Below, in pieces: positions 18,070-26,970 of a DNA stretch of 64,000 bases. The DNA is taken from the NCBI GenBank assembly GCA_000719105.1, contig JODX01000023.1, forward strand, positions 37,389 through 101,388, read 5' to 3'. The translations under genes and the position numbers were made by a program. A model generated the notes under the pieces. That model was not told the DNA's origin. It saw nothing but the letters and a program-made list of their open reading frames with translations, and did no database searches. The stretch's first letter is position 1. The number at the start of each line of letters is the position of its first letter. The DNA is from Streptomyces sclerotialus (GTDB lineage: Bacteria; Actinomycetota; Actinomycetes; Streptomycetales; Streptomycetaceae).

Positions 18070-19331
18070 GCGATGCTCCTCTCCGGTCGCGCGAGGACCA
18101 TCGCGCTCTGGAAGCCGCCGAAGCCGCTGCCGACGCTGAGGACGACGTCCGTCTGCTTCTCCCGGGCGGTCAGCGGGATGTAGTCGAGGTCGAGTTCGGG
18201 GTCCGGCTCGTGCAGGTTGGCGGTGGGCGGCAGCACGCCGTGCTCCATGGCGAGGGCGCAGGCGGCGATCTCCAGGGAGCCGATCGCGCCGAGCGAGTGC
18301 CCGATCATCGACTTGATGGAGCTGACCGGGGTCCGGTAGGCGTGCTCACCCAGGCTGCGCTTGAACGCGCCCGTCTCGTGGCGGTCGTTCATCTTGGTGC
18401 CGGAGCCGTGCGCGTTGATGTAGTCGATCGTGGTCGCGTCGAGCCGGGCCTCGGCGAGGGCGGCGTCGATGGCCTCGGACATCTCGCGGCCGTCGGGCTT
18501 GAGGCCGGTCATGTGGTAGGCGTTGCAGCGCTGGGCGAAGCCGGCGATCTCGGCGTAGATGTGCGCGCCGCGGCGCCGTGCGCTCTCCAGCTCCTCCAGC
18601 ACCAGGACGGCGGCGCCCTCCCCCAGAACCAGGCCGCTGCGGGTCCGGTCGAAGGGGCGGCAGGCGCTCTCGGGGGTGTCGTTGCGGGGGCTGGTGGCGA
18701 GGATGGCGTCGAAACAGGCCGAGGTGATCGGGGAGATCGGGGCCTCGGTCGCGCCGGCGATCATCACGTCGCAGGTGCCCTCGCGGATGAGTTCGACCGC
18801 GTGGCCGAGGGAGTCGAGGCCGGAGGTGCAGCCCGTCGAGACGACGGCGGCGGGTCCTTCGGCGCCGGCCGCGTGGCCGACCTCGGCGGCCATCGAGCTG
18901 GGCACGAAGTGGCGGTACAGCTCGGGGACGGCGTACTCGTGGTCGACGAGCCACTTGCGGCCGCCGTCGCTGACCACGGCGTACTCGCGTTCCAGGCTGG
19001 TGGTGCAGCCGACCGCGCTGCCGAGGGAGGTGCCGATCCGGCCCGGGTCGAGGGCGGAGGTGTCGAGGCCGCTGTCGGCGAGCGCCTCCCGGGTGGAGAC
19101 GACCGCGAACTGCGCGGCCCGGTCCAGGCGCCGGGTCTCCTGCTGGGAGAGCCCGGCCGCCAGCGGGTCGAAGTCGCACTCGGCGGCGACCCGGGAGCGG
19201 AACGGGGAGGGGTCGTAGAAGCTGATGGTCCGGGTGGCGCTGCGGCCCGCGGTGAGCAGGTCCCAATACTCCTTGACGCCGATCCCGCCAGGGGCCACGA
19301 CGCCCAGTCCGGTGATGGCAACTCGACGCAT
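18066..19331 (-). CDS. Ketosynthase alpha subunit of the type II PKS
   Basis: A 421-residue condensing enzyme. The nucleophile is Cys168 in [11 protein letters not shown], and the catalytic histidines lie in [12 protein letters not shown] and IGHSLGA. With the CLF and ACP it forms the minimal PKS. The ATG is preceded by GGCGAGG. Transcription probably starts at a SARP-type promoter about 200 bp upstream, inside the gap after the carboxylase gene. Confidence 0.96.
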   Translation of the reverse strand: MRRVAITGLGVVAPGGIGVKEYWDLLTAGRSATRTISFYDPSPFRSRVAAECDFDPLAAGLSQQETRRLDRAAQFAVVSTREALADSGLDTSALDPGRIGTSLGSAVGCTTSLEREYAVVSDGGRKWLVDHEYAVPELYRHFVPSSMAAEVGHAAGAEGPAAVVSTGCTSGLDSLGHAVELIREGTCDVMIAGATEAPISPITSACFDAILATSPRNDTPESACRPFDRTRSGLVLGEGAAVLVLEELESARRRGAHIYAEIAGFAQRCNAYHMTGLKPDGREMSEAIDAALAEARLDATTIDYINAHGSGTKMNDRHETGAFKRSLGEHAYRTPVSSIKSMIGHSLGAIGSLEIAACALAMEHGVLPPTANLHEPDPELDLDYIPLTAREKQTDVVLSVGSGFGGFQSAMVLARPERSIA

Positions 19332-19526
19332 CGTCTACCTCGCCTTCGACGGGGCGGGGTGCATCGCGCACTCCCTGCCGGATGGAACTGTGCGGGCCAC
19401 TGTCGATCCCTTCGTCCGGAGCACTGCGGTGTAGGCGGCCGGGGCTGCCGTGGATGGGAGCTCACCCCGGCCGGCCGGCCCGGACGGCCACCCGCTTGTG
19501 GCGTGTTGCCGTATCCGGTGCATCCC

Positions 19527-19558
19527 ATGGAACGTGCCGGTGCTCGACGGCCGCTCGC
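19527..19558 (-). promoter_or_regulatory. SARP-type operator/promoter of the KS operon
   Basis: On the minus strand GCGAGCG, four bases, TCGAGCA, eight bases, then a -10-like TTCCAT. The 11-bp heptamer spacing and the 8-bp gap to the -10 are the known geometry of SARP activator sites. Confidence 0.72.
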
Positions 19559-19586
19559 GTCCGCGTGGACGCTGCATCCATGCAGG

Positions 19587-21176
19587 TCAGGTGGGGAGGT
19601 TGCCATGCTTGCGGGCGGGTACTTCGGCCTTTTTGCCACGCAGCATGGCCAGGGACCGGATCAGTACGGAGCGGGTTTCGGCCGGCTCGATGACGTCGTC
19701 CACCAGGCCGCGTTCGGCGGCGTAGTAGGGGTGCATCAGTTCGGTCCTGTACTCCTTGATGCGCTGCGCCCGTACGGCGTCGGGGTCGTCGGATGCGTTG
19801 ATCTCCCGGCGGAAGATGACGTTCGCGGCGCCCTCGGCGCCCATCACGGCGATCTCGTTGGTGGGCCAGGCGAAGGACAGGTCGCAGCCGATGGAGCGGG
19901 AGTCCATGACGATGTAGGCGCCGCCGTACGCCTTGCGCAGCACCACGGAGATGCGGGGCACGGTGGCGTTGCAGTAGGCGTACAGCAGTTTCGCGCCGTG
20001 CCGGATGATGCCGTGGTGCTCCTGGTCGACGCCCGGCAGGAAGCCCGGTACGTCGACGAGGGTGACCAGCGGGATGTTGAAGGCGTCGCAGGTCGACACG
20101 AACCGGGCGGCCTTCTCGCTGGCGTGGATGTCGAGGACGCCGGCGAGCACGGCGGGCTGGTTGGCGACGATGCCGACGGTGTGCCCGTCCAGGCGGGCGA
20201 GCGCGCACACCACGTTGCGCGCCCACGCCTCGTGGACCTCGAAGTACTCGCCGTCGTCGGCGATCTCCTCGATGACGGCACGGATGTCGTAGGACCGTCC
20301 CGGCTCGGCGGGCACCAGGTCGCACAGCGCCTCCGTGCTCCGGTCCGCGGGGTCGTCGGCCGGTGCGGCGGGCGGCATCTCACGGTTGTTGGACGGCAGC
20401 AGCGAGATGAGGAAGCGGACGTCCTGGAGGCACTCGGTCTCGTCGTCGTACGCGAAGTGGCAGACGCCGGAGACCGTCGCGTGCGGCTCGGCGCCGCCGA
20501 GGCCGTTGTGGGTGATCTGCTCGCCGGTGACCGCCTGGACGACGTCGGGTCCGGTGATGAACATCTGGGCGGTCTCGCGCACCATGAACACGAAGTCGGT
20601 GAGCGCGGGCGAGTAGGCGGCGCCGCCCGCGCACGGGCCGAGCATCACGCTGATCTGCGGTATGACGCCGGAGGCCGCGACATTGCGGCGGAAGATCCCG
20701 CCGTAGCCGGCGAGCGCGGTGACGCCTTCCTGGATGCGGGCGCCCGCCCCGTCGTTGAGGGACACCAGGGGTGCTCCGGCCGCCTCGGCCAGGTCCATCA
20801 CCTTGTGCACCTTGGCGGCGTGGGCCTCGCCGAGCGCCCCGGCGAAGACCCGGAAGTCATGGGCGTACGCGAAGACGGTACGGCCGTGCACCAGGCCCCA
20901 GCCGATGACCACCCCGTCGCCGTGCGGCTTCCTGTCCTCCAGGCCGAAGCCGGTGGCGCGGTGCCGGCGCAGCGGTTCGATCTCGGTGAAGGTGCCCTCG
21001 TCGAAGAGGACCGCCAGCCGCTCGTGTGCGGTGAGCTTGTTCCTCGCGTGCTGGCGCCGGGTGGCTTCGGGATCGGGGCCGCGGCTCACTTCCTCTTTGA
21101 TGCGGCGCAGCTCCGCGGCGGCTCGGCGCAGGTCAGGGGCGACGGTGGAGACCGCGAGGTCGTCGAGGATCGTCAT
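19587..21176 (-). CDS. Acyl-CoA carboxylase beta (carboxyltransferase) subunit
   Basis: A 529-residue carboxyltransferase of the AccB/PccB type. Visible landmarks are RNKLTAHERLAVLFDEGTF, LNDGAGARIQEGV, the oxyanion glycines in LGPCAGGAAYSPAL, and GAEGAANVIFRREI near the end. It makes malonyl-CoA (or methylmalonyl-CoA) from acetyl-CoA using carboxybiotin from an alpha subunit encoded elsewhere. It boosts extender supply for the PKS. The epsilon subunit lies 11 kb away at 32.7 kb. Its -10 sits 6 bp from the ATG, so the mRNA is probably leaderless. Confidence 0.93.
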   Translation of the reverse strand: MTILDDLAVSTVAPDLRRAAAELRRIKEEVSRGPDPEATRRQHARNKLTAHERLAVLFDEGTFTEIEPLRRHRATGFGLEDRKPHGDGVVIGWGLVHGRTVFAYAHDFRVFAGALGEAHAAKVHKVMDLAEAAGAPLVSLNDGAGARIQEGVTALAGYGGIFRRNVAASGVIPQISVMLGPCAGGAAYSPALTDFVFMVRETAQMFITGPDVVQAVTGEQITHNGLGGAEPHATVSGVCHFAYDDETECLQDVRFLISLLPSNNREMPPAAPADDPADRSTEALCDLVPAEPGRSYDIRAVIEEIADDGEYFEVHEAWARNVVCALARLDGHTVGIVANQPAVLAGVLDIHASEKAARFVSTCDAFNIPLVTLVDVPGFLPGVDQEHHGIIRHGAKLLYAYCNATVPRISVVLRKAYGGAYIVMDSRSIGCDLSFAWPTNEIAVMGAEGAANVIFRREINASDDPDAVRAQRIKEYRTELMHPYYAAERGLVDDVIEPAETRSVLIRSLAMLRGKKAEVPARKHGNLPT

Positions 21177-21182
21177 CGGCCG

Positions 21183-21214
21183 AAAGTAGGCCCGCTGCCT
21201 CGAACCTGCCTCGA
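21183..21214 (-). promoter_or_regulatory. SARP-type operator/promoter of the carboxylase gene
   Basis: Minus strand: TCGAGGC, four bases, TCGAGGC, eight bases, TACTTT, then six bases to the ATG. The two heptamers are identical. This is one of the clearest sites and implies a leaderless transcript. Confidence 0.85.
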
Positions 21215-21318
21215 GGCGGGGCGGCGGATCCGGCCGGCCGTCGGGAGCGGGGAACCGACGTGGCCGACCGCTCGCGGGATCCGCGGAATCGAACGCCCGC
21301 GGACGGGGGGCCGTCGGC

Positions 21319-22131
21319 TCAGCCCGCCGCGGAGAAGGGAATCCGATGGCGCAGGTCGGCGTCCAGTGCCGGGTCCGCGGAGAGGATCGACTGGTGCAAC
21401 TGCTGCAGTCGGGGCGACGGCTCCAGGCCGAGCTCCTCGACGAGCGAACCGCGCAGCCGCTGATACGCCTCCAGGGCCCGCCAGGCCTTGTTCGAGCGAT
21501 GCAGCGCGGTCATCAGATGAGCGCAGAAGTCCTCGTGCATGGGGTGCTTGGCCACCAGCACCCGCAGTTCGGGCACGATCGCGGCGTGCCGTCCGAGACG
21601 CAGATCGGCCTCTATTCGCAGCTCCAGCGCCGCCATCCGGTCCTCTTCCAGCCGCAGCGCCTCCAGTTCGAGCACGCTGCCCACCGGTACGTCCACGAGC
21701 GCCGGCCCCTGCCACAGGTCCAGGGCTCTGCGCAGCAGCTCCGCGGAGGTCCGGTAGTCGGCCGCCTCATGGGCGTCCCGGCCGGAGGCACACAGCTGCT
21801 CGAACTCCTGGACGTCGATCTGTCCCGGTTGCACCTCGAGGAGGTAGCCGCCGTGCTGGGTGACGAGGATGTCCTTGGGCTGCCGGCTCGCGCCGCCCTC
21901 CAGGGCGGCCGCTATCTTGCGTCGCAGCTGGAGGATGTACGTCTGCAGGGTGGTGGCGGCGCTGCGGGGTATGTCCTCGCCCCACACCTCCTCCATCAGA
22001 GTCGGCACCGTGACGACGCGTCCGCTCTGCAGAGCGAGCAGGGCGAGAATCTGCCGCGGCTTGGCGGCACTCGGCACCACCGACACGCCGTTCAGTTCGG
22101 CCGTGAGACGACCCAGTACCGTGATGTCCAT
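21319..22131 (-). CDS. SARP-family pathway activator
   Basis: A 270-residue Streptomyces antibiotic regulatory protein. An OmpR-type winged helix fills residues 1-95 (PRQILALLALQSGRVV, then a TTLQTYILQLRRKI recognition region), followed by a BTAD domain of TPR-like helices to about residue 250. SARPs bind 11-bp-spaced direct repeats and recruit RNA polymerase. At least 14 such repeats precede genes in this window, so this protein is the likely master activator. No TTA codon was found in it. It is divergent from the RiPP block at 22.4 kb. Confidence 0.93.
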   Translation of the reverse strand: MDITVLGRLTAELNGVSVVPSAAKPRQILALLALQSGRVVTVPTLMEEVWGEDIPRSAATTLQTYILQLRRKIAAALEGGASRQPKDILVTQHGGYLLEVQPGQIDVQEFEQLCASGRDAHEAADYRTSAELLRRALDLWQGPALVDVPVGSVLELEALRLEEDRMAALELRIEADLRLGRHAAIVPELRVLVAKHPMHEDFCAHLMTALHRSNKAWRALEAYQRLRGSLVEELGLEPSPRLQQLHQSILSADPALDADLRHRIPFSAAG

Positions 22132-22285
22132 GTGATCACTCTCCCGTCTCGCGCGGGCCCTGCCCGCCCCCGTCCTACACGGGTGCTGCCGTCGGCCAAG
22201 GAGCCGGCGGTCGCTGCCTCCCGAGCAAGGCAAGAGCTTCGCAGCAGCCGGGATCGAGTCACAGTGCGCGGGTCATGAAGAGGCC

Positions 22286-22300
22286 TATGAAAATGTCATA
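22286..22300. promoter_or_regulatory. Palindrome between SARP and precursor genes
   Basis: TATGAAAATGTCATA has the dyad TATGA-N5-TCATA. It lies in the 292-bp gap between the divergent SARP gene and the precursor-peptide gene, and is AT-rich compared with its surroundings. It could be a target of the nearby response regulator. No SARP-type repeat pair was found in this gap. Confidence 0.35.
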
Positions 22301-22423
22301 CCGCGATGATGACGGCCACACTGTGCGGCTCGAAAGAGCGCCCATCAGAATGCGAGGACGCGGGACGCCGAACGAATTCCCGATTCGCAGCGCTTCTCAA
22401 CACTCATGACTCTGGAGGGTTCC

Positions 22424-22729
22424 ATGAGCACGTTGACCATCCCCGCCCAGGCCCGTCCGGCCGCACCGTCCGCGCAGGAACACCGCATCGCACTCCTCAC
22501 GGCCCGGGCAGGGCTCGAACCCGAGCTGGCCGAGCGCTACCTCACCGACCCGGTGTCGGTTCTCGCGGAGTTCGGGGTGGTGGCGGCGGAACCCGTCTAC
22601 CTGGCAGAAGCCGGTGCAGCACCGTTTCTGCTGGAGGACCTCGACCAGGGGGACACGACCGTCAGCTACAACAGCTGGCTGTGCGGCCAGCAGGTCCCGT
22701 TCGCCGGCTCCGGAACCACCGCCGCATGA
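22424..22729 (+). CDS. Putative TOMM/azoline RiPP precursor peptide
   Basis: A 101-residue peptide. Residues 20-72 look like a helical leader, with LTDPVSVLAEFGVV reminiscent of nitrile-hydratase-like RiPP leaders. The tail after Gly76 (TTVSYNSWLCGQQV and on) is rich in Ser and Thr with a single Cys87, suitable for YcaO cyclisation. The ATG at 22424 has CTGGAGGG upstream. The stop overlaps the YcaO start as ATGA, which ties the two products in equal translation. No Gly-Gly cleavage site is obvious. It could instead be a small enzyme partner, but the coupling favours a substrate. Confidence 0.68.
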   Translation: MSTLTIPAQARPAAPSAQEHRIALLTARAGLEPELAERYLTDPVSVLAEFGVVAAEPVYLAEAGAAPFLLEDLDQGDTTVSYNSWLCGQQVPFAGSGTTAA

Positions 22730-25002
22730 GCAGATCCCCCCTGCCCCGGGCGGCACCGCCGGTGGGATTCAAGCCCCACCTGCGCGTCGAGGTCATCGGC
22801 GGAGAGGCCGTGTACCTGCTGTCGGAGCGCGGTACGACCGCCCTGCACGGCCCGCATGTCGAGGTCATCGCCCCGCTGCTCGACGGGACCCGGTCCCTGG
22901 AGGCCGTCCTCCAGGAGGCCGCGGCCGTGGTGGACGTCGCCACGGCGGGCCGGACGATCGCCGCCCTCGCCGAAGCCCAACTCATCGGGTATCGCGCTGT
23001 GTCGGCGGACGCCGCGGCCGAGGCGTACTGGGAACTGTCCGGACTGAACGGCGCCGGTGCGGAGGCGGCGCTGCGCGGTACACCGGTGCAGCTCCTGGTG
23101 CTGGGCCGTACGGACCCCGGTCCCGTTCGCGAGGAGTGCCTCGCCGCCGGTCTCACCCTGGCCGACGAGGAACGGTCCGCCGCGTTCACGCTGGTCGTGT
23201 GCGACGACTACCTGGACCCGGCGCTGGCCGACGTGGACGCACGGCACCGGGCCGCGGGCCGGCCCTGGCTGCTCGCCAAGCCGTGCGGTGTGGAGGCATG
23301 GGTGGGTCCGGTGTTCGGCATTCCCGACCGGGCCTGCTGGTGGTGCCTCACGCACCGGCTGCGCGGTCACCGCGCCACTCAGGCGCCGGTGCAGCGGATG
23401 CTCGGGCTGCCCGGCCCGGTGCCGCTTCCGCGGGCCTACCTGGCGTCCGTCCGCTCGCTGGGGCTGCAGACCGCCGCTCTGGAGACGATGAAGTGGGTCG
23501 CCGGGATGCGCCACGCCGAGCAGGCCGCCCTGTGCGCTCTGGACACCCGCACCCTGCGCACGCGCCACCACCCGGTGACCCGGCGCCCCCAGTGCCCCGC
23601 ATGCGGGGATCCCGGTCTGGTCGCGGCGGCCGTGCGACGCCCGGTGGTCTTCGTCTCGCGTCCGAAGTCGGGCACCGCAGGCGGCGGTCACCGGGCTCTG
23701 CCGCCCGAGAGCGTGCTCTCCCGCTACCGGCACCTGGTCGATCCGCTCACCGGTGTGGTGCCGGAGCTGCGACCCGCCCCGGGCACTCCCGAGGGTCTCA
23801 ACCGCTATGTCTCCGGACGCAATCGCGCGCTGCGCGCCGACTCCCTCGCCGCCTTGCGGCACGGGCTGCGCAGCCACAGCGGCGGCAAGGGAATCACGCC
23901 GCTGGAGGCCGAGGTCGGCGCGCTGTGCGAGGCGGTCGAGCGCTACAGCGCGACCCGGCAGGGGGACGAGCCGGTCGTCGTCGACACCCTCGCGGGGCTC
24001 GGCGAGGACGCACTGCACCCCAATGCCTGCCAGTTGTACGCGGACCGGCAGTTCGCCGAGCGAGCGCGCTGGAACCGCTCGGCCGCAGCGTTCCAGCAGG
24101 TTCCGCCGGCCTTCGACCCGCACACTCCCACGGAGTGGACCCCCGTGTGGTCGGTGACCGCGGGCACCCACCGGCTGCTGCCCACCTCGATGCTGTACTT
24201 CGGCCCGGCACCCGGCCGGCGGCCGTCGGCGCCGTGGGCCGACTCCAACGGCAACGCGGCCGGGAGCAGTCTCGAGGACGCGGCGCTCCAGGGTTTCCTC
24301 GAAGTGGTCGAGCGCGACGCGGTGGCCCTGTGGTGGTACAACCGCACGCGCCGGCCCGCCGTCGACCTGGATGCCTTTGACGAGCCCTGGCTGGCCGGAG
24401 CCCGAGTGGCGTACGCGAGGACGGGCCGTGACATGTGGGTCCTCGACCTCACCGCGGACTTCGGCATTCCGGTCATGGCAGCCGTCTCCTGCCGCAATAG
24501 CGCGGACGGGGCGCCACGGCGCATCTGCTTCGGATTCGGCGCGCATTTCGACCCGCGTACGGCACTGCGTCGCGCGGTGACCGAGATGGCACAGCTGTTG
24601 CCGCCGCCGGACACGGAAGCGGAAGGTGAGTTCGCCTCCCTCCACCCGGAACTGGCCTCCTGGTGGGTGAAGGCGACCACCCGGAATCAGCCATATCTCG
24701 TCCCGGACCCGGCCGAGTCACCGCGTACTCCCGCGAATTACGTCTGCGAAGCACACACGGATCTGCACAACGACCTCACGGTGGCGCAGAGCCTGGTGCG
24801 GGATCGAGGCATGGAACTGCTCGTCCTCGATCAGACTCGCCCTGACGTGCGACTTCCCGTGGTCAAGGTGATCGTTCCGGGGATGCGTCACTTCTGGGCC
24901 AGGTTCGCGCCCGGGCGTCTCTACGACGTCCCGGTGACGCTCGGCCATGTCAGGTCCGCGACGCGTTACGACGACCTCAACCCGATTCCGCTGTTCGTTT
25001 GA
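22726..25002 (+). CDS. Fused RRE/E1-like/YcaO cyclodehydratase
   Basis: A 758-residue fusion. Residues 10-90 form a PqqD-like peptide-recognition element. Residues 115-300 form an E1/ThiF-like C-protein with a zinc tetrad (Cys204, Cys207 in CWWC; Cys290, Cys293 in CPAC). From about 340 a YcaO domain carries the ATP-binding motifs SGGKGITPLEAEVGALCEAV and FLEVVERDAVALWW. Such proteins convert Ser, Thr or Cys of a precursor to azolines. The C-terminus is NPIPLFV, not the usual PxPxP. No flavin dehydrogenase for azoline-to-azole oxidation is nearby. Confidence 0.85.
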   Translation: MSRSPLPRAAPPVGFKPHLRVEVIGGEAVYLLSERGTTALHGPHVEVIAPLLDGTRSLEAVLQEAAAVVDVATAGRTIAALAEAQLIGYRAVSADAAAEAYWELSGLNGAGAEAALRGTPVQLLVLGRTDPGPVREECLAAGLTLADEERSAAFTLVVCDDYLDPALADVDARHRAAGRPWLLAKPCGVEAWVGPVFGIPDRACWWCLTHRLRGHRATQAPVQRMLGLPGPVPLPRAYLASVRSLGLQTAALETMKWVAGMRHAEQAALCALDTRTLRTRHHPVTRRPQCPACGDPGLVAAAVRRPVVFVSRPKSGTAGGGHRALPPESVLSRYRHLVDPLTGVVPELRPAPGTPEGLNRYVSGRNRALRADSLAALRHGLRSHSGGKGITPLEAEVGALCEAVERYSATRQGDEPVVVDTLAGLGEDALHPNACQLYADRQFAERARWNRSAAAFQQVPPAFDPHTPTEWTPVWSVTAGTHRLLPTSMLYFGPAPGRRPSAPWADSNGNAAGSSLEDAALQGFLEVVERDAVALWWYNRTRRPAVDLDAFDEPWLAGARVAYARTGRDMWVLDLTADFGIPVMAAVSCRNSADGAPRRICFGFGAHFDPRTALRRAVTEMAQLLPPPDTEAEGEFASLHPELASWWVKATTRNQPYLVPDPAESPRTPANYVCEAHTDLHNDLTVAQSLVRDRGMELLVLDQTRPDVRLPVVKVIVPGMRHFWARFAPGRLYDVPVTLGHVRSATRYDDLNPIPLFV

Positions 25003-25089
25003 GATCGGCATATGACACCGATCGGTGGCCCGTTCCTGCCGTGAGCCATACCATTGCGTCCCGCCAGGGTCCCGGGGGAGGAGGTCAGG

Positions 25090-26295
25090 ATGCCGGACGC
25101 TTCACGAAGAACGGAAAGCAACGAGGGTGCCGAGGGCTCCCCGCCGGCATCGAGCCGCCTGGCCCTGGCTCCGCGCCTCGCTCGCGCCATCGTTCTGCTC
25201 GTACTCATCTGTTACTGCTCCATCATCATCCTGAACGTGCTGCAGACCGGAGGGGCGAACGCCGCCAAGCTGACGGCCTGCGTCGGGATCGTCCTGCTCG
25301 AGTTCGGTGTGCAGTTCGCCCTCGCCGCGCCCTCGGCCCGCCTCTGGCCCCTGCGGTGGCGCCTCGTCACCCTCGGGGTGCAGGCCGTCCTGACGTACCT
25401 GCCCGCCGCCTGGTTCGGCCTCGACTGGGGAAGCATGCAGGGGCCGCTCGCCGCAACCGTCCTGCTCACCCTGCCCAACCGTGTCGCATGGCCGATGTTC
25501 GCCGCGGTCGTGGCCGCCTCCCCGGTATATCCGCTCCTGAAGGGCTCGGGCGGCCTGTACAGCGGTTATGTCTTCAGTTCCGTCACTCTGGCCGGCCTCG
25601 TCATCTACGGCCTGACCCGTCTGACCGACCTCGTCACGGAACTGCACGACACCCGCGAACAGCTGGCCCGCATGGCGGTCACCCAGGAACGCCTGCGTTT
25701 CGCCCGGGACCTGCACGACCTGCTCGGCTACAGCCTGTCCGCCATCACGCTCAAGGGCGAGCTGGTGAACCGGCTGATACCCACCCGGCCGGAGCTGGCC
25801 GCGGACGAGACCACATCCCTGCTGCTCGTCGCGCGGCAGGCCCTGACCGACGTACGTCTGGTCTCCCGCGGCTACCGGGACATGTCGCTGCGCGACGAGG
25901 CGCAATCGGCCGCGGGGATCCTGAAGTCGGCGGATGTCCGCACGGATGTCGACGTGCGGGTCGAACGGCTGCATCCTGTGGTCGACACGGTCCTGGCGAC
26001 CACGGTGCGGGAGGGAGTCACCAACATCCTTCGGCACAGCAAGGCGGAGGTATGTACCATCAAGGCCACCAGCGAAGCGGAAACGGTTCTCCTCACGCTG
26101 GTCAATGACGGAGTGGCGAACGGAGGGGAGCCCGACACGGGCTTCGGGGGGAGCGGTCTGAACAATCTGCGGACCCGGCTCACCGCCATCGGCGGGGAAC
26201 TGACGGCCGGCGTCGACAAGGAGGGCCTGTTCCGCCTCGTGGCACGGGCTCCGCTCCAGCCGCGCAAGGGCGAGGCCTGCGCGCCGGACGCCTAG
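25090..26295 (+). CDS. NarL-partner sensor histidine kinase (DesK/HisKA_3 type)
   Basis: A 401-residue kinase with about five N-terminal membrane helices (residues 32-175) and no large extracellular domain. A HisKA_3 dimerisation domain follows with His209 in RFARDLHDLLGYSLSA, then an ATPase domain (TTVREGVTNILRHSKAEVC, GFGGSGLNNLRTRL). The ATG at 25090 has a GGGGGAGGAGG ribosome site. It pairs with the response regulator 60 bp downstream. It follows the YcaO gene by 87 bp on the same strand, so it may sense the RiPP or its stress. Confidence 0.9.
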   Translation: MPDASRRTESNEGAEGSPPASSRLALAPRLARAIVLLVLICYCSIIILNVLQTGGANAAKLTACVGIVLLEFGVQFALAAPSARLWPLRWRLVTLGVQAVLTYLPAAWFGLDWGSMQGPLAATVLLTLPNRVAWPMFAAVVAASPVYPLLKGSGGLYSGYVFSSVTLAGLVIYGLTRLTDLVTELHDTREQLARMAVTQERLRFARDLHDLLGYSLSAITLKGELVNRLIPTRPELAADETTSLLLVARQALTDVRLVSRGYRDMSLRDEAQSAAGILKSADVRTDVDVRVERLHPVVDTVLATTVREGVTNILRHSKAEVCTIKATSEAETVLLTLVNDGVANGGEPDTGFGGSGLNNLRTRLTAIGGELTAGVDKEGLFRLVARAPLQPRKGEACAPDA

Positions 26296-26355
26296 AGTTC
26301 CGCAGCCCGAACAGGGCTGCTCAGACGAGCCACTGCTGCCTAGGGGGGCTAACAG

Positions 26356-26970
26356 GTGCTGTCCATCACTGTCCTGCTCGCTGAGGATGTGCACATGATC
26401 CGCGGCGCGCTGGTCGCCCTGCTGGAACTCGAGCCCGATCTCAAGGTCATCGCCACGGTGGAACGAGGCGACACGATCGTCAGCACCGCGCTCGATGTCC
26501 GGCCCGACGTGGCGGTGATCGATGTCGACCTGCCGGGCATGGACGGTCTGACGGCCGCCGCCGACCTGCATCAACAGCTCCCCAGCTGCCGCTCCCTGAT
26601 CCTCACCAGCCTGGGCAAGCCCGGCACCCTGCGCCGTGCGATGTCGGCTCATGTGTCCGGCTTCCTGCTGAAGGACTCCCCTCCGGACCAGCTCGCCAGC
26701 GCCGTGCGCTCCGTGGCGATGGGCGGACGTGTCGTTGACCCCCAACTCGCCCTGACAGCCTGGGACTACCCGGACAACCCGCTGTCCCGCCGGGAGATGG
26801 AGGTGCTGCGGCTGGCGGCCGGGGGAGCCGATGCCGCCGAGATCGCCGGCTGTCTCTACCTCACCAGGGGCACCGTCCGTAACTACCTCACCTCGATCGT
26901 CGGCAAGTTAGGCGCCCGCAACCGTGTCGACGCCATCCGGATCGCCGAGGACGCCGGCTGGATTCCCTGA
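26356..26970 (+). CDS. NarL/LuxR-type response regulator with a TTA codon
   Basis: A 204-residue regulator. Receiver domain residues 1-120 have the phospho-acceptor Asp56 in VIDVDLPG, and the LuxR helix-turn-helix is near residues 140-200 (LSRREMEVLRLAAGG, RGTVRNYLTSIVGKL). The codon for Leu185 (26908-26910) is TTA, the rare codon read by bldA tRNA, so translation is likely delayed to development. The GTG start has AGGGGGG upstream. Its 3' end overlaps the convergent phosphopantetheinyl transferase gene by 63 bp. Confidence 0.9.
   Translation: MLSITVLLAEDVHMIRGALVALLELEPDLKVIATVERGDTIVSTALDVRPDVAVIDVDLPGMDGLTAAADLHQQLPSCRSLILTSLGKPGTLRRAMSAHVSGFLLKDSPPDQLASAVRSVAMGGRVVDPQLALTAWDYPDNPLSRREMEVLRLAAGGADAAEIAGCLYLTRGTVRNYLTSIVGKLGARNRVDAIRIAEDAGWIP

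Noticed and set aside
18210..21863. A 1217-residue open frame on the plus strand opposite the KS and carboxylase genes
   Set aside because: High-GC antisense shadow; its composition is Gly/Val/Asp/Arg noise with no domain, while the minus strand holds recognised enzymes with intact motifs.
22132..22423. A SARP autoregulatory or RiPP SARP site
   Set aside because: Single TCGAAAG/TCGAGCC-like heptamers occur but no second heptamer at 11 bp on either strand.
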